DNA of 64,000 nucleotides from Streptomyces sp. A2-16 (GTDB lineage: Bacteria; Actinomycetota; Actinomycetes; Streptomycetales; Streptomycetaceae): contig NZ_CP063808.1 in assembly GCF_018128905.1 (NCBI RefSeq), forward strand, positions 992,001 through 1,056,000, given 5' to 3'. The notes beneath the pieces were generated by a model. It ran no database searches. It was not told the origin of the DNA and saw only the letters and a list, made by a program, of their open reading frames with translations. The translations under genes and the position numbers were made by a program. Shown piece by piece: positions 53,589 to 62,307 of this stretch. Numbering within the stretch: the first letter of the stretch is position 1; each line of letters starts with the position of its first letter.

Positions 53589-55382
53589 GTGAGTACTACA
53601 TCCGTGCCTCAGCAACCGCAGCCGACGCAGGGCGGCGCGCCACCTCCTGCGGCGCCGCCGGGGCCCGCCACGCCGCCGCACGCCAGCGAGGCGACCCGGC
53701 TGCTGTGCGCGGGCACCTACCTGGATTCCGGATACCGGGATCGGGTCATCGAGCAACTGCACCTGAACGAACAGCGGATCGTGGCGCCCTCGCTGGGCCT
53801 CGACGCGGCCCGCGTGCTCGCGCACGCGCTGCGGGCCCGGCGCCAGGAGCTGCTGTGGGCCGGGCTGATCCTCGGCCTGTGGGTGATCGGGCTGCCGCTG
53901 ACCGGCGGGCTGCTGTTCGTGTTCCTCGGTCCCAGCCTGATGCTCGCGGCCGCCTCATGGGTCCGGGGCAAGGGCGTGAACCCGCCGCTGTACCGCCGGG
54001 TGCCGGCCTTCGTCATGCGCTGGTGGGGGCGTCTCGTCTTCGCGATGTTCCTGATCCTCGCCCTCGTCGTCGCCTTCGGCGGGGGCGAGGGCGACTCGTC
54101 GTCCTACGGCGACTCGGGCCCGTTCGGCGACTCGTACAGCTCCTACGACGACTCCTCCGACCTGTCCGATCTGCTGTTCCCCGACTTCGACGGGGTCAGC
54201 GGGCTGATCGGGCCCGCGCAGGCCTGGCTGCTGGTCGTCGTCTTCGCGCTGATCGCGGTGTGCGTGGCCGCGCAGCGCGGCCAGTTCGCCAGGGCGGTGG
54301 GCGCGGAACTGTCCCCGCAGCGCTTCCCGGACGCGGCCGGCGACCCCGCCGAGCGCGCCGAGGGACAGCGGTTCCAGCGGCTCAAGCAGCGCATCCGGAT
54401 CGAGCAGCACGCGCCGCTGGTCATGTACCACGAGAAGCGTCCCTTCTGCGGGGCCGGGGCCGCCTACGAGACCTGGGTGATCGCCGTCGAGCTGCGGCCC
54501 GACGAGATGAAGAAGGAACAACTGCCGCTGAACAACCGGGCGGTCCTGGAGAAGATCCGCCCGCTGCTCGAACAGCTGCGGCTGCCCTCCGAGTTCGCCG
54601 GGCACACGGTCCGCGACCGGCTGCGCTGGCTGGAGATCGACGAGTGCGTGTTCCTGCCCGCGGAGGGGCTGCGACGGCGCGAGGAGGCGCCGTACCACCC
54701 GCAGGCCTTCGAGGACCACCGGGCGCGCGCGGTCGAGGAGGGCGCCGAGAAGCGGCGCCACTTCCTGCGGATCCGGGTCGGCGGCTGGGAGGAGGAGCTG
54801 GTCGTCACGGTCTTCGTGCGCGTCCACACCCAGGGCCGGATGCTCATGCTGGAGATCGCCCCGCATGTGCTGCTGCCGGTGCGCGAGGACTTCAAGGACG
54901 CCGACCGCACGGCCCACACCTACCGGCACAACAACGTGCTCGGCAAGGCCGCCTGGGCGGTGGCGCGCGTGCCGGGCTCCGCGGCGCGTTCCCTCGCCAC
55001 CCTCGGCAGGGGCGTGGGGTACGCGTGGAAGCTGCTGACCGGCGGCTACGCGGGCGCGCTGCCCGACGGTCCGGCGCTGTCGGTGCGGGAGCTCGGTTCG
55101 ACGGACGAGGGGTCCCGCTTCCAGGAGATGGACGCCTACCGCTACCTGCGGAGCGTGCAGGACCGGGTCGCGCACGGCGTGCTGACCGCGCTGGCCGAAT
55201 CCGGATACCAGACCGGCGAGTTCGTCCAGAAGATCGTGAACATCAGCAGCGGCGGTGTGAACGTCGAGGGCGGCGTCCACGGCAGCACGTTCGCGGTGGG
55301 CAAGAACGCCACCGCGTCCTCCACCACCGGCGGCTCGGGGGCCGCGCCACAGAAGGGAACCAGCGGCAATGGCAACGGATGA
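53589..55382 (+). CDS. Multi-pass membrane protein with C-terminal GGVHGSTFA motif
   Basis: A 597-aa protein, GTG 53589 after ggggga. The N-terminus is Pro/Gln-rich. Membrane segments at about 90-108, 112-130, 145-165 and 205-225 are split by a Ser/Tyr/Asp loop (GDSSSYGDSG region). The following 340 residues are soluble, with KEQLPLNNRAVLEKIRPLLEQLRLPS, WEEELVVTVFVRVHTQGRMLMLEIAPHV and other conserved-looking parts. Near the end there is SSGGVNVEGGVHGSTFAVGKNA, a motif repeated in the next protein. The stop overlaps that gene by 14 bp. No known function. Confidence 0.8.
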   Translation: MSTTSVPQQPQPTQGGAPPPAAPPGPATPPHASEATRLLCAGTYLDSGYRDRVIEQLHLNEQRIVAPSLGLDAARVLAHALRARRQELLWAGLILGLWVIGLPLTGGLLFVFLGPSLMLAAASWVRGKGVNPPLYRRVPAFVMRWWGRLVFAMFLILALVVAFGGGEGDSSSYGDSGPFGDSYSSYDDSSDLSDLLFPDFDGVSGLIGPAQAWLLVVVFALIAVCVAAQRGQFARAVGAELSPQRFPDAAGDPAERAEGQRFQRLKQRIRIEQHAPLVMYHEKRPFCGAGAAYETWVIAVELRPDEMKKEQLPLNNRAVLEKIRPLLEQLRLPSEFAGHTVRDRLRWLEIDECVFLPAEGLRRREEAPYHPQAFEDHRARAVEEGAEKRRHFLRIRVGGWEEELVVTVFVRVHTQGRMLMLEIAPHVLLPVREDFKDADRTAHTYRHNNVLGKAAWAVARVPGSAARSLATLGRGVGYAWKLLTGGYAGALPDGPALSVRELGSTDEGSRFQEMDAYRYLRSVQDRVAHGVLTALAESGYQTGEFVQKIVNISSGGVNVEGGVHGSTFAVGKNATASSTTGGSGAAPQKGTSGNGNG

Positions 55383-55725
55383 GCCAGGCGTCAGCATCAG
55401 CGGCGGTGTGCACGGCAGCACCTTCGCCATCGGCAGCCACGCGCACGCCGAGAGCCACCACGGTACGACGCCCCAGCGGGACGAGGCCGCCGAGGCGCTC
55501 CTGACCGCCGTACGGGAACTCCGCGAGGACCTCACGCGACTGCGGGCCACCGACGAGACGGCCGCGCTGGACACCGCGCTGGCCGAGACGGAGGAGGAGA
55601 TCGTCACGACGGGCCAGGCCGGACCGACCCGTCGCGAACGGCTGCGGGCACTGCTGGACGACTCGCAGGCGCTGGTCGGACTGGTCGCGTCCGCGGGGGC
55701 CGTGGCGGGGCTGCTGGGGTTGTGA
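55369..55725 (+). CDS. Small protein with GGVHGSTFA motif and TM tail
   Basis: A 118-aa protein, ATG 55369, whose start lies inside the previous gene (14-bp overlap). It begins EPGVSISGGVHGSTFAIGSHAHAES, the same glycine-rich beta motif as the C-terminus of its neighbour. The rest is a Glu/Arg/Leu-rich helix with a hydrophobic C-terminus (ALVGLVASAGAVAGLLGL), probably a membrane anchor. The shared motif and overlap point to a complex of the two proteins. Confidence 0.78.
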   Translation: MATDEPGVSISGGVHGSTFAIGSHAHAESHHGTTPQRDEAAEALLTAVRELREDLTRLRATDETAALDTALAETEEEIVTTGQAGPTRRERLRALLDDSQALVGLVASAGAVAGLLGL

Positions 55726-55759
55726 GAGAGCGCTGCGGGGCGAGCGGGGAGGGAACGCC

Positions 55760-57016
55760 ATGAGCGGGGGAGCGCGGTACTGGAACGAGGAGACGCAGCG
55801 GTGGGAGGACGGGGACGGGAGCGGGGCCGCGACCGGTCCGGTCACGCCGCCGCCACCGGCCCTGCCGGGCGCGGTGCCGACGTGGCCGCCGGGGGTTCCC
55901 GGGGCCCGGGATGCCGAAGGGGGCGCCGGACCGTCGGCTGACGGCCCCCGCACACCCACGGCGCCTCCCGTCGCGCCCGTCTGGCCGCCGGCTGCCGGGG
56001 CGGACGGGGCGGACGGGATGGGGGCGGACCCCGATCGGACCGTGGACGTGGGCGCGGGCATCGGCTCCGCGGGGCCGAACGCCGGCCCGCCCTCCTCCCC
56101 GCAGCCCCCGCCCCCGCCCTCCCCTCCCGCCGGCTGGCCCGGAACCGGGGGTGGCAGCACCTGGCACGGTCCCGGCGCTGCCGACGCTTCCGGCGGCTGG
56201 TCCTCGGTCGAGCAGATCGGCGGCGGGTCCGTGCCGTCGGCCGAGTGGTCGGGGTCCGCCTGGTCGACCACCGTCCCGACGGCCGTTCCCGAGGCTCCCA
56301 CCGGGACCAACCGCCGGCTCGTGTGGTCCGCGCTCGTCGGGGTCGCCGCTGTGGGGGTCGCCGTGACCCTGGTGCTGACGACGGTCGTCGGCGACGACGG
56401 GGACGACAAGGCCGGCGGCGCGAGCCCGACGCCCACCGGGATCGTCTCCCAGCAGAGCGACCCCTACGAGTCGCCGGCCCCCTCACCGACCGAGGACACC
56501 GCGTCCCCGCTCGCCTCGGCGCCCGAACTCCCCGCCGGGTACGAGCTGTACGAGGACCAACAGGGCTTCCGTATCGCACGGCCCGTGGGCTGGTCGCGCA
56601 CCGCCGTGGCGTCCCGGTTCGGCATCGACGTGGTCAACTTCCGCAGCGCGGACGGCGAACGCCGGATCCAGGTGTACCAGGTCGCGGAGGAGTCCCCGGA
56701 GGCGTCGTTCGAGCTGTACCTCTCCGCCGACACCGCCAAGCCGGACGGCTTCGAGAAGCTGGACCTGCGGCCCGTCGAGGAGAACGGTTTCACGGGCGAA
56801 CGCCTGGAGTACCGGGCCGACACCCTCAGCGGCGAGCCGGACGTGGGCCCCTGGCACGTCTACGACGAGCGGTTCGTCGCCCAGGACGGCCTCATCTACG
56901 CGATCGCCGCGTACGGTCAGGAGGACGACGGCGGCGCGGACGAACTGGAACTGCTGACCACCGCTCTCTCCGGCTTCTGCGCGCCCTACGCCTGCGACGC
57001 GGCATCGGTCGACTGA
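55760..57016 (+). CDS. Membrane-anchored protein with Pro-rich cytosolic region
   Basis: A 418-aa protein from ATG 55760 with GGGAGGGAA upstream. Residues 1-190 are Pro/Gly/Ala/Trp-rich (RYWNEETQRWEDGDG at the start looks like an SMI- or WW-type docking motif). One transmembrane segment at about 195-215. The outer domain (about 255-410) has ELPAGYELYEDQQGFRIARPVGWSR and GERRIQVYQVAEESPEASFELYLS. It resembles the outer domain of the 51270-52133 protein, so the two are paralogues. It follows the GGVHGSTFA pair by 34 bp and may belong to one operon with it. Confidence 0.78.
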   Translation: MSGGARYWNEETQRWEDGDGSGAATGPVTPPPPALPGAVPTWPPGVPGARDAEGGAGPSADGPRTPTAPPVAPVWPPAAGADGADGMGADPDRTVDVGAGIGSAGPNAGPPSSPQPPPPPSPPAGWPGTGGGSTWHGPGAADASGGWSSVEQIGGGSVPSAEWSGSAWSTTVPTAVPEAPTGTNRRLVWSALVGVAAVGVAVTLVLTTVVGDDGDDKAGGASPTPTGIVSQQSDPYESPAPSPTEDTASPLASAPELPAGYELYEDQQGFRIARPVGWSRTAVASRFGIDVVNFRSADGERRIQVYQVAEESPEASFELYLSADTAKPDGFEKLDLRPVEENGFTGERLEYRADTLSGEPDVGPWHVYDERFVAQDGLIYAIAAYGQEDDGGADELELLTTALSGFCAPYACDAASVD

Positions 57017-57068
57017 ACCGGGGCCCGGCCGGACGCGGTCGACCGAACCCGGGCCCGGCCGGGGCCGG

Positions 57069-57878
57069 TCACACGCCCTGCAACTCGTCCTGGAGCTTGC
57101 CCACGTCCACGCTCTCGTCCGCCGAGGGCGTCTTCGACGGGACCGGCCTGCCGTAGTCCGAGAAGGACAGGGCCATGTCGGTCCCGTCGCCCCGCTGCGT
57201 GGCCCGCACCAGCCGGTGCGGCGCGTCCGAAGTGACGTACAGGACCGCCTTCTTCCCCTCCGACGTGCCCCTCAGCGGGATCACGTCCGTGCCGTCGATC
57301 CTCGTCTCCCGGCCCTTCGTGAGCCGCTCCGCGTCGGAGGAGTCGGCGGTGATCTCCTTCTGGAAGGACGTCAGATCGCAGATGTCGGCCATGCCCTTGA
57401 GCATGACGTCGTCGGTGGAGCCGTGGATGTAGCGGTTCTTGAAGAGCTCGGCGACCGCGTCGCCCTGCCCGCCCGGCACCTGTGCCTTCCAGAACGCGGT
57501 GTCCGGCTTCATCCACACCTCGGCGCCCCGCTTGACGATCTCGACACTGCCGCCGCCGGAGCCCATCCGCATCGACCCGGCGCAGTTGCCGTCCTGGTCG
57601 AGGGCGAGGTCCATCGAGACGGGCTGGGTCCTGCCGGCCCGGGCCTGCGCACTGCGGTCCGTCAGCTTCAGACGCACGGACTCGGCGTCGAGGAGGTTCT
57701 TCTTCGCCTGGTCGACCAGCTCGCGGGCGCTCGGATCGTCGGCAGCCGCCGTGGCCAGGGCCGGAGACAGAGGGAGCGGGGACAGAACAAGGGCCGACGA
57801 CAGAAGAAGGGCCGCACTCGCCGCCGTGCCGGTCACCCGCAGGGGCAGCGCCCTGCCGGTCCGCACTCTCCGTGTCAT
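57069..57878 (-). CDS. LppX/LprG-like secreted protein
   Basis: A 269-aa protein, ATG 57878 (MTRRVRTGRALP) after GGAGGAGA. A clear signal peptide (about 1-45) has ALLLSSALVLSPLPLSPALA. No lipobox Cys is seen, so it may be soluble rather than a lipoprotein. The mature part shows beta-strand pattern and Lys/Asp-rich stretches like ARELVDQAKKNLLDAESVRLKL, then GSMRMGSGGGSVEIVKRG, FWKAQVPGG, FKNRYIHG and EEKAVLYVTSDAPHRLVRA. This layout resembles LppX/LprG lipid-carrier proteins. It diverges from the betaine operon. Confidence 0.75.
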   Translation of the reverse strand: MTRRVRTGRALPLRVTGTAASAALLLSSALVLSPLPLSPALATAAADDPSARELVDQAKKNLLDAESVRLKLTDRSAQARAGRTQPVSMDLALDQDGNCAGSMRMGSGGGSVEIVKRGAEVWMKPDTAFWKAQVPGGQGDAVAELFKNRYIHGSTDDVMLKGMADICDLTSFQKEITADSSDAERLTKGRETRIDGTDVIPLRGTSEGKKAVLYVTSDAPHRLVRATQRGDGTDMALSFSDYGRPVPSKTPSADESVDVGKLQDELQGV

Positions 57879-57963
57879 GGCGTCTCCTCCACGGTGGGCA
57901 CGTCCAGCGTACTTTTCGCCCTGTTTGTCCGCATGTCCAGTGAGCCAGCACACTTTCGGTCAT

Positions 57964-57981
57964 CGATTGCGCATGCAATCG
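57964..57981. promoter_or_regulatory. Palindromic operator candidate of the betaine operon
   Basis: CGATTGC-gcat-GCAATCG, perfect 7-bp arms with 4-nt centre, 88 bp before the aldehyde dehydrogenase start and 86 bp before the divergent LppX-like gene. This is the right place and size for a TetR- or GbsR-type site. A second palindrome, ACACGCGTGT, is at 58018-58027. Confidence 0.45.
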
Positions 57982-58068
57982 AGGCGCGGGGGCATGCGAC
58001 GACGGTCCCCGTGAGTGACACGCGTGTGACCCAGGGGAGTCGAACAGGAACGGAAGGCAACACCGATC

Positions 58069-59595
58069 ATGGCCGGACAGCACGCGCGGCAGGAGCCGCA
58101 CACCATCCACGCGGGCGGCGAATGGCGCGCAGCCGTCTCCGGAGCCACCCGCGACATCCTCGACCCCGCCGACGCGCGGCCCTTCGCCGTGGTCGCCGAG
58201 GGTGACGAGAAGGACACCGATCTGGCGGTCGCCGCCGCCCACCGGGCCTTCGACTCAGGTCAGGGCCCCTGGCCGCTCACCCCCGTCGCCGAACGCGCCG
58301 CACTGCTGCGTCGCGTCGCCGATCTTCTCGTACGCGACCGCGAAGAGCTCGGACTCCTGGAGAGCCGGGACGCGGGCAAGACGGTGGAGGAGGGCCGGGT
58401 CGACATCGACTGTGTCGCCGACGCCTTCCGCTACTTCGCCGACCTCGTCGCCGCCGAGGCGCCCGGCCGGGTCGTGGACGCCGGCTCGCCCGACATCCAC
58501 AGCGTCGTCGTGCACGAGCCCATCGGTGTGTGCGCGCTGATCACTCCCTGGAACTACCCGCTCCTCCAGGCCAGTTGGAAGATCGCCCCGGCGCTCGCGG
58601 CCGGCAACACCTTCGTGGTCAAGCCGAGCGAGATCACCCCGATGACGACGATCGCGCTCATCGAGCTGCTGGTCGAGGCCGGTCTGCCGGAAGGCGTGGC
58701 CAACATCGTGACCGGCCCCGGTCACACCGTCGGGGCCCGGCTCTCCGAGCACCCCGATGTCGACCTGGTCTCCTTCACCGGTGGTCTGATCAGCGGCACC
58801 AAGGTCGCCCAGGCCGCCGCCCCCACCGTGAAGAAGGTCGCTCTCGAACTCGGCGGCAAGAACCCCAACGTGGTCTTCGCCGACGCCTGCGCCACCCCCG
58901 AGGGCTTCGACACCGCCGTCGACCAGGCCCTCAACGCCGCCTTCATCCACAGTGGCCAGGTCTGCTCCGCGGGCGGCCGCCTCATCGTCGAGGAGTCCGT
59001 CCGGGACCGCTTCGTCGCCGAACTCGCCCGCCGGGCCTCGGCGATCCGGCTCGGCCGCGGCACCGAGGACGGCGTCGAGTGCGGGCCGCTGGTCTCCGAG
59101 CAGCAGCGCGACAAGGTCGAGTCCTACGTCGCCTCCGCACTGGAAGAGGGCGCCGTGCTGCGCTCCGGCGGCCGGCGTCCCGAGCCCTCGCCCGAGCGGC
59201 CCGCCGACGGCTACTTCTACGAGCCGACCGTTCTCGACCGCTGCCACCGCGAGATGCGGGTCGTGCGGGAGGAGGTCTTCGGACCGGTCCTCACCGTCGA
59301 GACCTTCCGCACCGAGGACGAGGCGATCGCCCTCGCCAACGACACCGAGTACGGCCTCGCCGGCGCCGTCTGGACCACCGACGCCGGCCGTGCCCGCCGG
59401 GTCGCCGGCCGGCTGCGCCACGGCACCGTGTGGATCAACGACTTCCACCCCTACCTCCCGCAGGCGGAGTGGGGCGGCTTCGGCAAGAGCGGAGTGGGCC
59501 GCGAGCTCGGCCCCGCCGGGCTCGCCGAGTACCGCGAGAGCAAGCACGTCTACCAGAACCTCGCGCCGAAGCCGGTGCGCTGGTTCGCCGGTTGA
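58069..59595 (+). CDS. betB: Betaine aldehyde dehydrogenase
   Basis: A 508-aa NAD-dependent aldehyde dehydrogenase, ATG 58069 after GGAAGG. It likely oxidises betaine aldehyde to glycine betaine. Motifs: PWNYPLLQASWKIAPALAAGN, the NAD-site FTGGLISGTKVAQ, catalytic Glu in LELGGKNPNV (about 265) and nucleophile Cys299 in HSGQVCSAGGRL, then EEVFGPVLTVETF and GFGKSGVGRELG. Length and motifs are normal. It lies first in an operon with a choline dehydrogenase-like GMC protein and an ABC betaine importer, which supports the substrate call. Confidence 0.93.
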   Translation: MAGQHARQEPHTIHAGGEWRAAVSGATRDILDPADARPFAVVAEGDEKDTDLAVAAAHRAFDSGQGPWPLTPVAERAALLRRVADLLVRDREELGLLESRDAGKTVEEGRVDIDCVADAFRYFADLVAAEAPGRVVDAGSPDIHSVVVHEPIGVCALITPWNYPLLQASWKIAPALAAGNTFVVKPSEITPMTTIALIELLVEAGLPEGVANIVTGPGHTVGARLSEHPDVDLVSFTGGLISGTKVAQAAAPTVKKVALELGGKNPNVVFADACATPEGFDTAVDQALNAAFIHSGQVCSAGGRLIVEESVRDRFVAELARRASAIRLGRGTEDGVECGPLVSEQQRDKVESYVASALEEGAVLRSGGRRPEPSPERPADGYFYEPTVLDRCHREMRVVREEVFGPVLTVETFRTEDEAIALANDTEYGLAGAVWTTDAGRARRVAGRLRHGTVWINDFHPYLPQAEWGGFGKSGVGRELGPAGLAEYRESKHVYQNLAPKPVRWFAG

Positions 59596-59644
59596 GCCCA
59601 CTCGCCCTCCTCTCCCCTCCTCAAGACCTCCCTGGAGTACCCCC

Positions 59645-61174
59645 ATGCCCGATGCCAAACACGAGTACGACTACGTCGTCATCGGCGGCGGAACGGCAGG
59701 CTCCGTCATAGCCTCCCGCCTCACCGAGAACCCCGACGTCACCGTCGCCGTCATCGAGGGCGGCCCGAGCGACGTCGGCAGGGACGACGTCCTCACCCTG
59801 CGCCGCTGGATGGGCCTGCTCGGCGGAGAGCTCGACTACGACTACCCCACCACCGAGCAGCCGCGCGGCAACTCGCACATCCGGCACAGCCGCGCCCGGG
59901 TCCTCGGCGGCTGTTCCTCCCACAACACCCTCATCGCCTTCAAGCCGCTGCCGTCCGACTGGGACGAGTGGGAGGAGGCCGGTGCCAAGGGCTGGGGCGC
60001 GGTGCCGATGGAGGCGTACTACGCGCGGCTGAAGAACAACATCGTCCCGGTCGACGAGAAGGACCGCAACGCCATCGCCCGCGACTTCGTCGACGCGGCC
60101 CAGAAGGCCGTTCAGGTGCCCCGGATCGAGGGCTTCAACAAGAAGCCCTTCGACGACGGCGTCGGCTTCTTCGACCTGGCCTACCACCCGGAGAACAACA
60201 AGCGTTCCTCGGCGTCGGTGGCGTATCTGCACCCGGTGATGGACGAGCGGCCCAACCTCACGATCCTGCTGGAGACCTGGGCGTACCGGCTGGAGCTGGA
60301 CGGCACGCGAGCGCAGGGCGTGCACGTGCGGTCCAAGGACGGCGAGGAGAGCCTGATCAGGGCCCGCCGCGAGGTCGTCCTGTGCGCGGGCGCCGTCGAC
60401 TCGCCCCGCCTCCTGCTGCACTCCGGCATCGGTCCCCGCAAGGACCTCGAAGCACTCGGCATCCCGGTCGTCCTCGACCTGCCGGGCGTCGGCGAGAACC
60501 TCCTCGACCACCCCGAGTCGGTCATCGTCTGGGAGACGAACGGCCCGATCCCCGAGAACTCCGCGATGGACTCCGACGCGGGCCTGTTCGTGCGCCGCGA
60601 CCCCGAACACGCGGGCCCGGACCTGATGTTCCACTTCTACCAGGTCCCCTTCACCGACAACCCCGAACGCCTCGGTTACGAACGCCCGGCGTACGGCGTC
60701 TCGATGACCCCGAACATCCCCAAGCCGAAGAGCCGCGGCCGCCTGTACCTCACGAGTGCGGACCCCGAGGTCAAGCCGGCCCTCGACTTCCGCTACTTCA
60801 CCGACGAGGACGACTACGACGGCCGCACCCTCGTCGACGGGATCAGGATCGCCCGCGAGATCGCGGCGACCGAACCGCTCGCCGGCTGGCTCAAGCGCGA
60901 GGTGTGCCCCGGCCCCGACATCACGGGTGACGAGGAGCTGAGCGAGTACGCGCGCAAGGTCGCGCACACCGTGTACCACCCGGCGGGCACCTGCCGCATG
61001 GGTGCCGCCGAAGACGAACTGGCCGTCGTGGACCCCGAGTTGAGGATCCGCGGCCTGGACGGCATCCGCATCGCGGACGCCTCGGTGTTCCCGACCATGA
61101 CCGCCGTGAACCCCATGATCGGGGTGCTCATGGTCGGTGAGAAAGCAGTGGACCTGCTGGGAGGTGGTGCGTGA
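59645..61174 (+). CDS. GMC family oxidoreductase, choline dehydrogenase-like
   Basis: A 509-aa FAD enzyme, ATG 59645 with GGAG 8 nt upstream. It likely oxidises choline to betaine aldehyde. Signs: FAD site [23 protein letters not shown] signature [16 protein letters not shown], second signature [16 protein letters not shown], and the active-site ending [10 protein letters not shown] then [28 protein letters not shown]. BetA itself is a little longer, so other alcohols are possible, but the genomic context supports choline. Its stop overlaps the next gene by one or a few bases (GTGATG). Confidence 0.9.
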   Translation: MPDAKHEYDYVVIGGGTAGSVIASRLTENPDVTVAVIEGGPSDVGRDDVLTLRRWMGLLGGELDYDYPTTEQPRGNSHIRHSRARVLGGCSSHNTLIAFKPLPSDWDEWEEAGAKGWGAVPMEAYYARLKNNIVPVDEKDRNAIARDFVDAAQKAVQVPRIEGFNKKPFDDGVGFFDLAYHPENNKRSSASVAYLHPVMDERPNLTILLETWAYRLELDGTRAQGVHVRSKDGEESLIRARREVVLCAGAVDSPRLLLHSGIGPRKDLEALGIPVVLDLPGVGENLLDHPESVIVWETNGPIPENSAMDSDAGLFVRRDPEHAGPDLMFHFYQVPFTDNPERLGYERPAYGVSMTPNIPKPKSRGRLYLTSADPEVKPALDFRYFTDEDDYDGRTLVDGIRIAREIAATEPLAGWLKREVCPGPDITGDEELSEYARKVAHTVYHPAGTCRMGAAEDELAVVDPELRIRGLDGIRIADASVFPTMTAVNPMIGVLMVGEKAVDLLGGGA

Positions 61175-62307
61175 TGAGTACGACCGCGACCATGGAGAAG
61201 CCGCCGACGACGGACAATGCCGTGTTCTCCGTCGACGGACTGTGGAAGGTGTTCGGCCCCAAGGCGGACCGCGTCCCCGAGGACGGCGAGCTGTCCGCCC
61301 TGGACCCCGCCGAACTGCGCGCGCAGACGGGCTGCACGGCCGCCGTCCGTGACGTGAGCTTCGACGTCCGCAAGGGCGAGGTCTTCGTCGTCATGGGCCT
61401 GTCCGGCTCCGGCAAGTCCACGCTGGTGCGCTGTCTGACCCGGCTGATCGAGCCGACGGCGGGCACGATCTGCATCGACGGCGAGGACGTCCGTGCGATG
61501 GACAAGTCCCGGCTGCGTGAACTGCGCCGGCACCGCGCCGCGATGGTCTTCCAGCACTTCGGCCTCCTCCCGCACCGCACGGTCCTCGACAACGTGGCCT
61601 ACGGCCTGGAGATCCAGGGCGTCGGAAAGGCCGAGCGCCGGGCCCGGGCCGCCGAGGTCGTCGCCAAGGTCGGCCTGGAGGGCATGGAGCAGCGCAAGCC
61701 CTCCCAGCTCTCCGGCGGGCAGCAGCAGCGCGTCGGTCTGGCGCGGGCGCTCGCGGTGGACCCGCAGGTCCTCCTCTTCGACGAGCCGTTCAGCGCGCTC
61801 GACCCGCTGATCCGGCGGGACATGCAGGAGGAGGTCGTGCGCCTGCACCGCGAGGAGGGCCGCACGATGGTCTTCATCACCCACGACCTGAGCGAGGCGC
61901 TGAAGCTCGGCGACCGCATCGCCCTGATGCGCGACGGCAAGGTCGTCCAGCTGGGCACCCCGGAGGAGATCGTCGGCTCCCCGGCCGACGGCTATGTCCG
62001 CGAGTTCGTCCGGGACGTCCCGCGCGAGCAGGTCATGACGGTCCGCAGGGCCATGAAGCCCGGCGACTGCGCGGGCCCGACCCACCCGGGCGCGCTGGCC
62101 CCGAACGCCGTGGTCGCCGACGCGATCAAGGTCGTCGCCGGCAGCGGCAGGCCGGCCTGCGTCGTGGAGAACGGACGCTGTCTCGGCGTCGTCGACCACG
62201 AGCGACTGCTCGGCGTGGTCGCCGGAACGGAGCTGCGCGGGGGGACCGCAGGGACGGGGCCCCGCCCGGGAGCCACCGGAACGGAGCTCCGCGAGGAGGC
62301 CGTCTGA
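61174..62307 (+). CDS. Glycine betaine/proline ABC transporter ATP-binding protein
   Basis: A 377-aa ATPase of the ProV/OpuAA type. ATG 61174 is chosen because GGAGGTG lies 7 nt upstream; GTG 61171 is the alternative. The insert after the N-terminus ([17 protein letters not shown]) is typical of this group. Walker [11 protein letters not shown]-loop [22 protein letters not shown], signature [15 protein letters not shown], Walker [15 protein letters not shown] and H-loop [19 protein letters not shown]. The C-terminal 90 residues ([23 protein letters not shown] on) take the place of the CBS domains. The last bases overlap the permease start. Confidence 0.95.
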   Translation: MSTTATMEKPPTTDNAVFSVDGLWKVFGPKADRVPEDGELSALDPAELRAQTGCTAAVRDVSFDVRKGEVFVVMGLSGSGKSTLVRCLTRLIEPTAGTICIDGEDVRAMDKSRLRELRRHRAAMVFQHFGLLPHRTVLDNVAYGLEIQGVGKAERRARAAEVVAKVGLEGMEQRKPSQLSGGQQQRVGLARALAVDPQVLLFDEPFSALDPLIRRDMQEEVVRLHREEGRTMVFITHDLSEALKLGDRIALMRDGKVVQLGTPEEIVGSPADGYVREFVRDVPREQVMTVRRAMKPGDCAGPTHPGALAPNAVVADAIKVVAGSGRPACVVENGRCLGVVDHERLLGVVAGTELRGGTAGTGPRPGATGTELREEAV

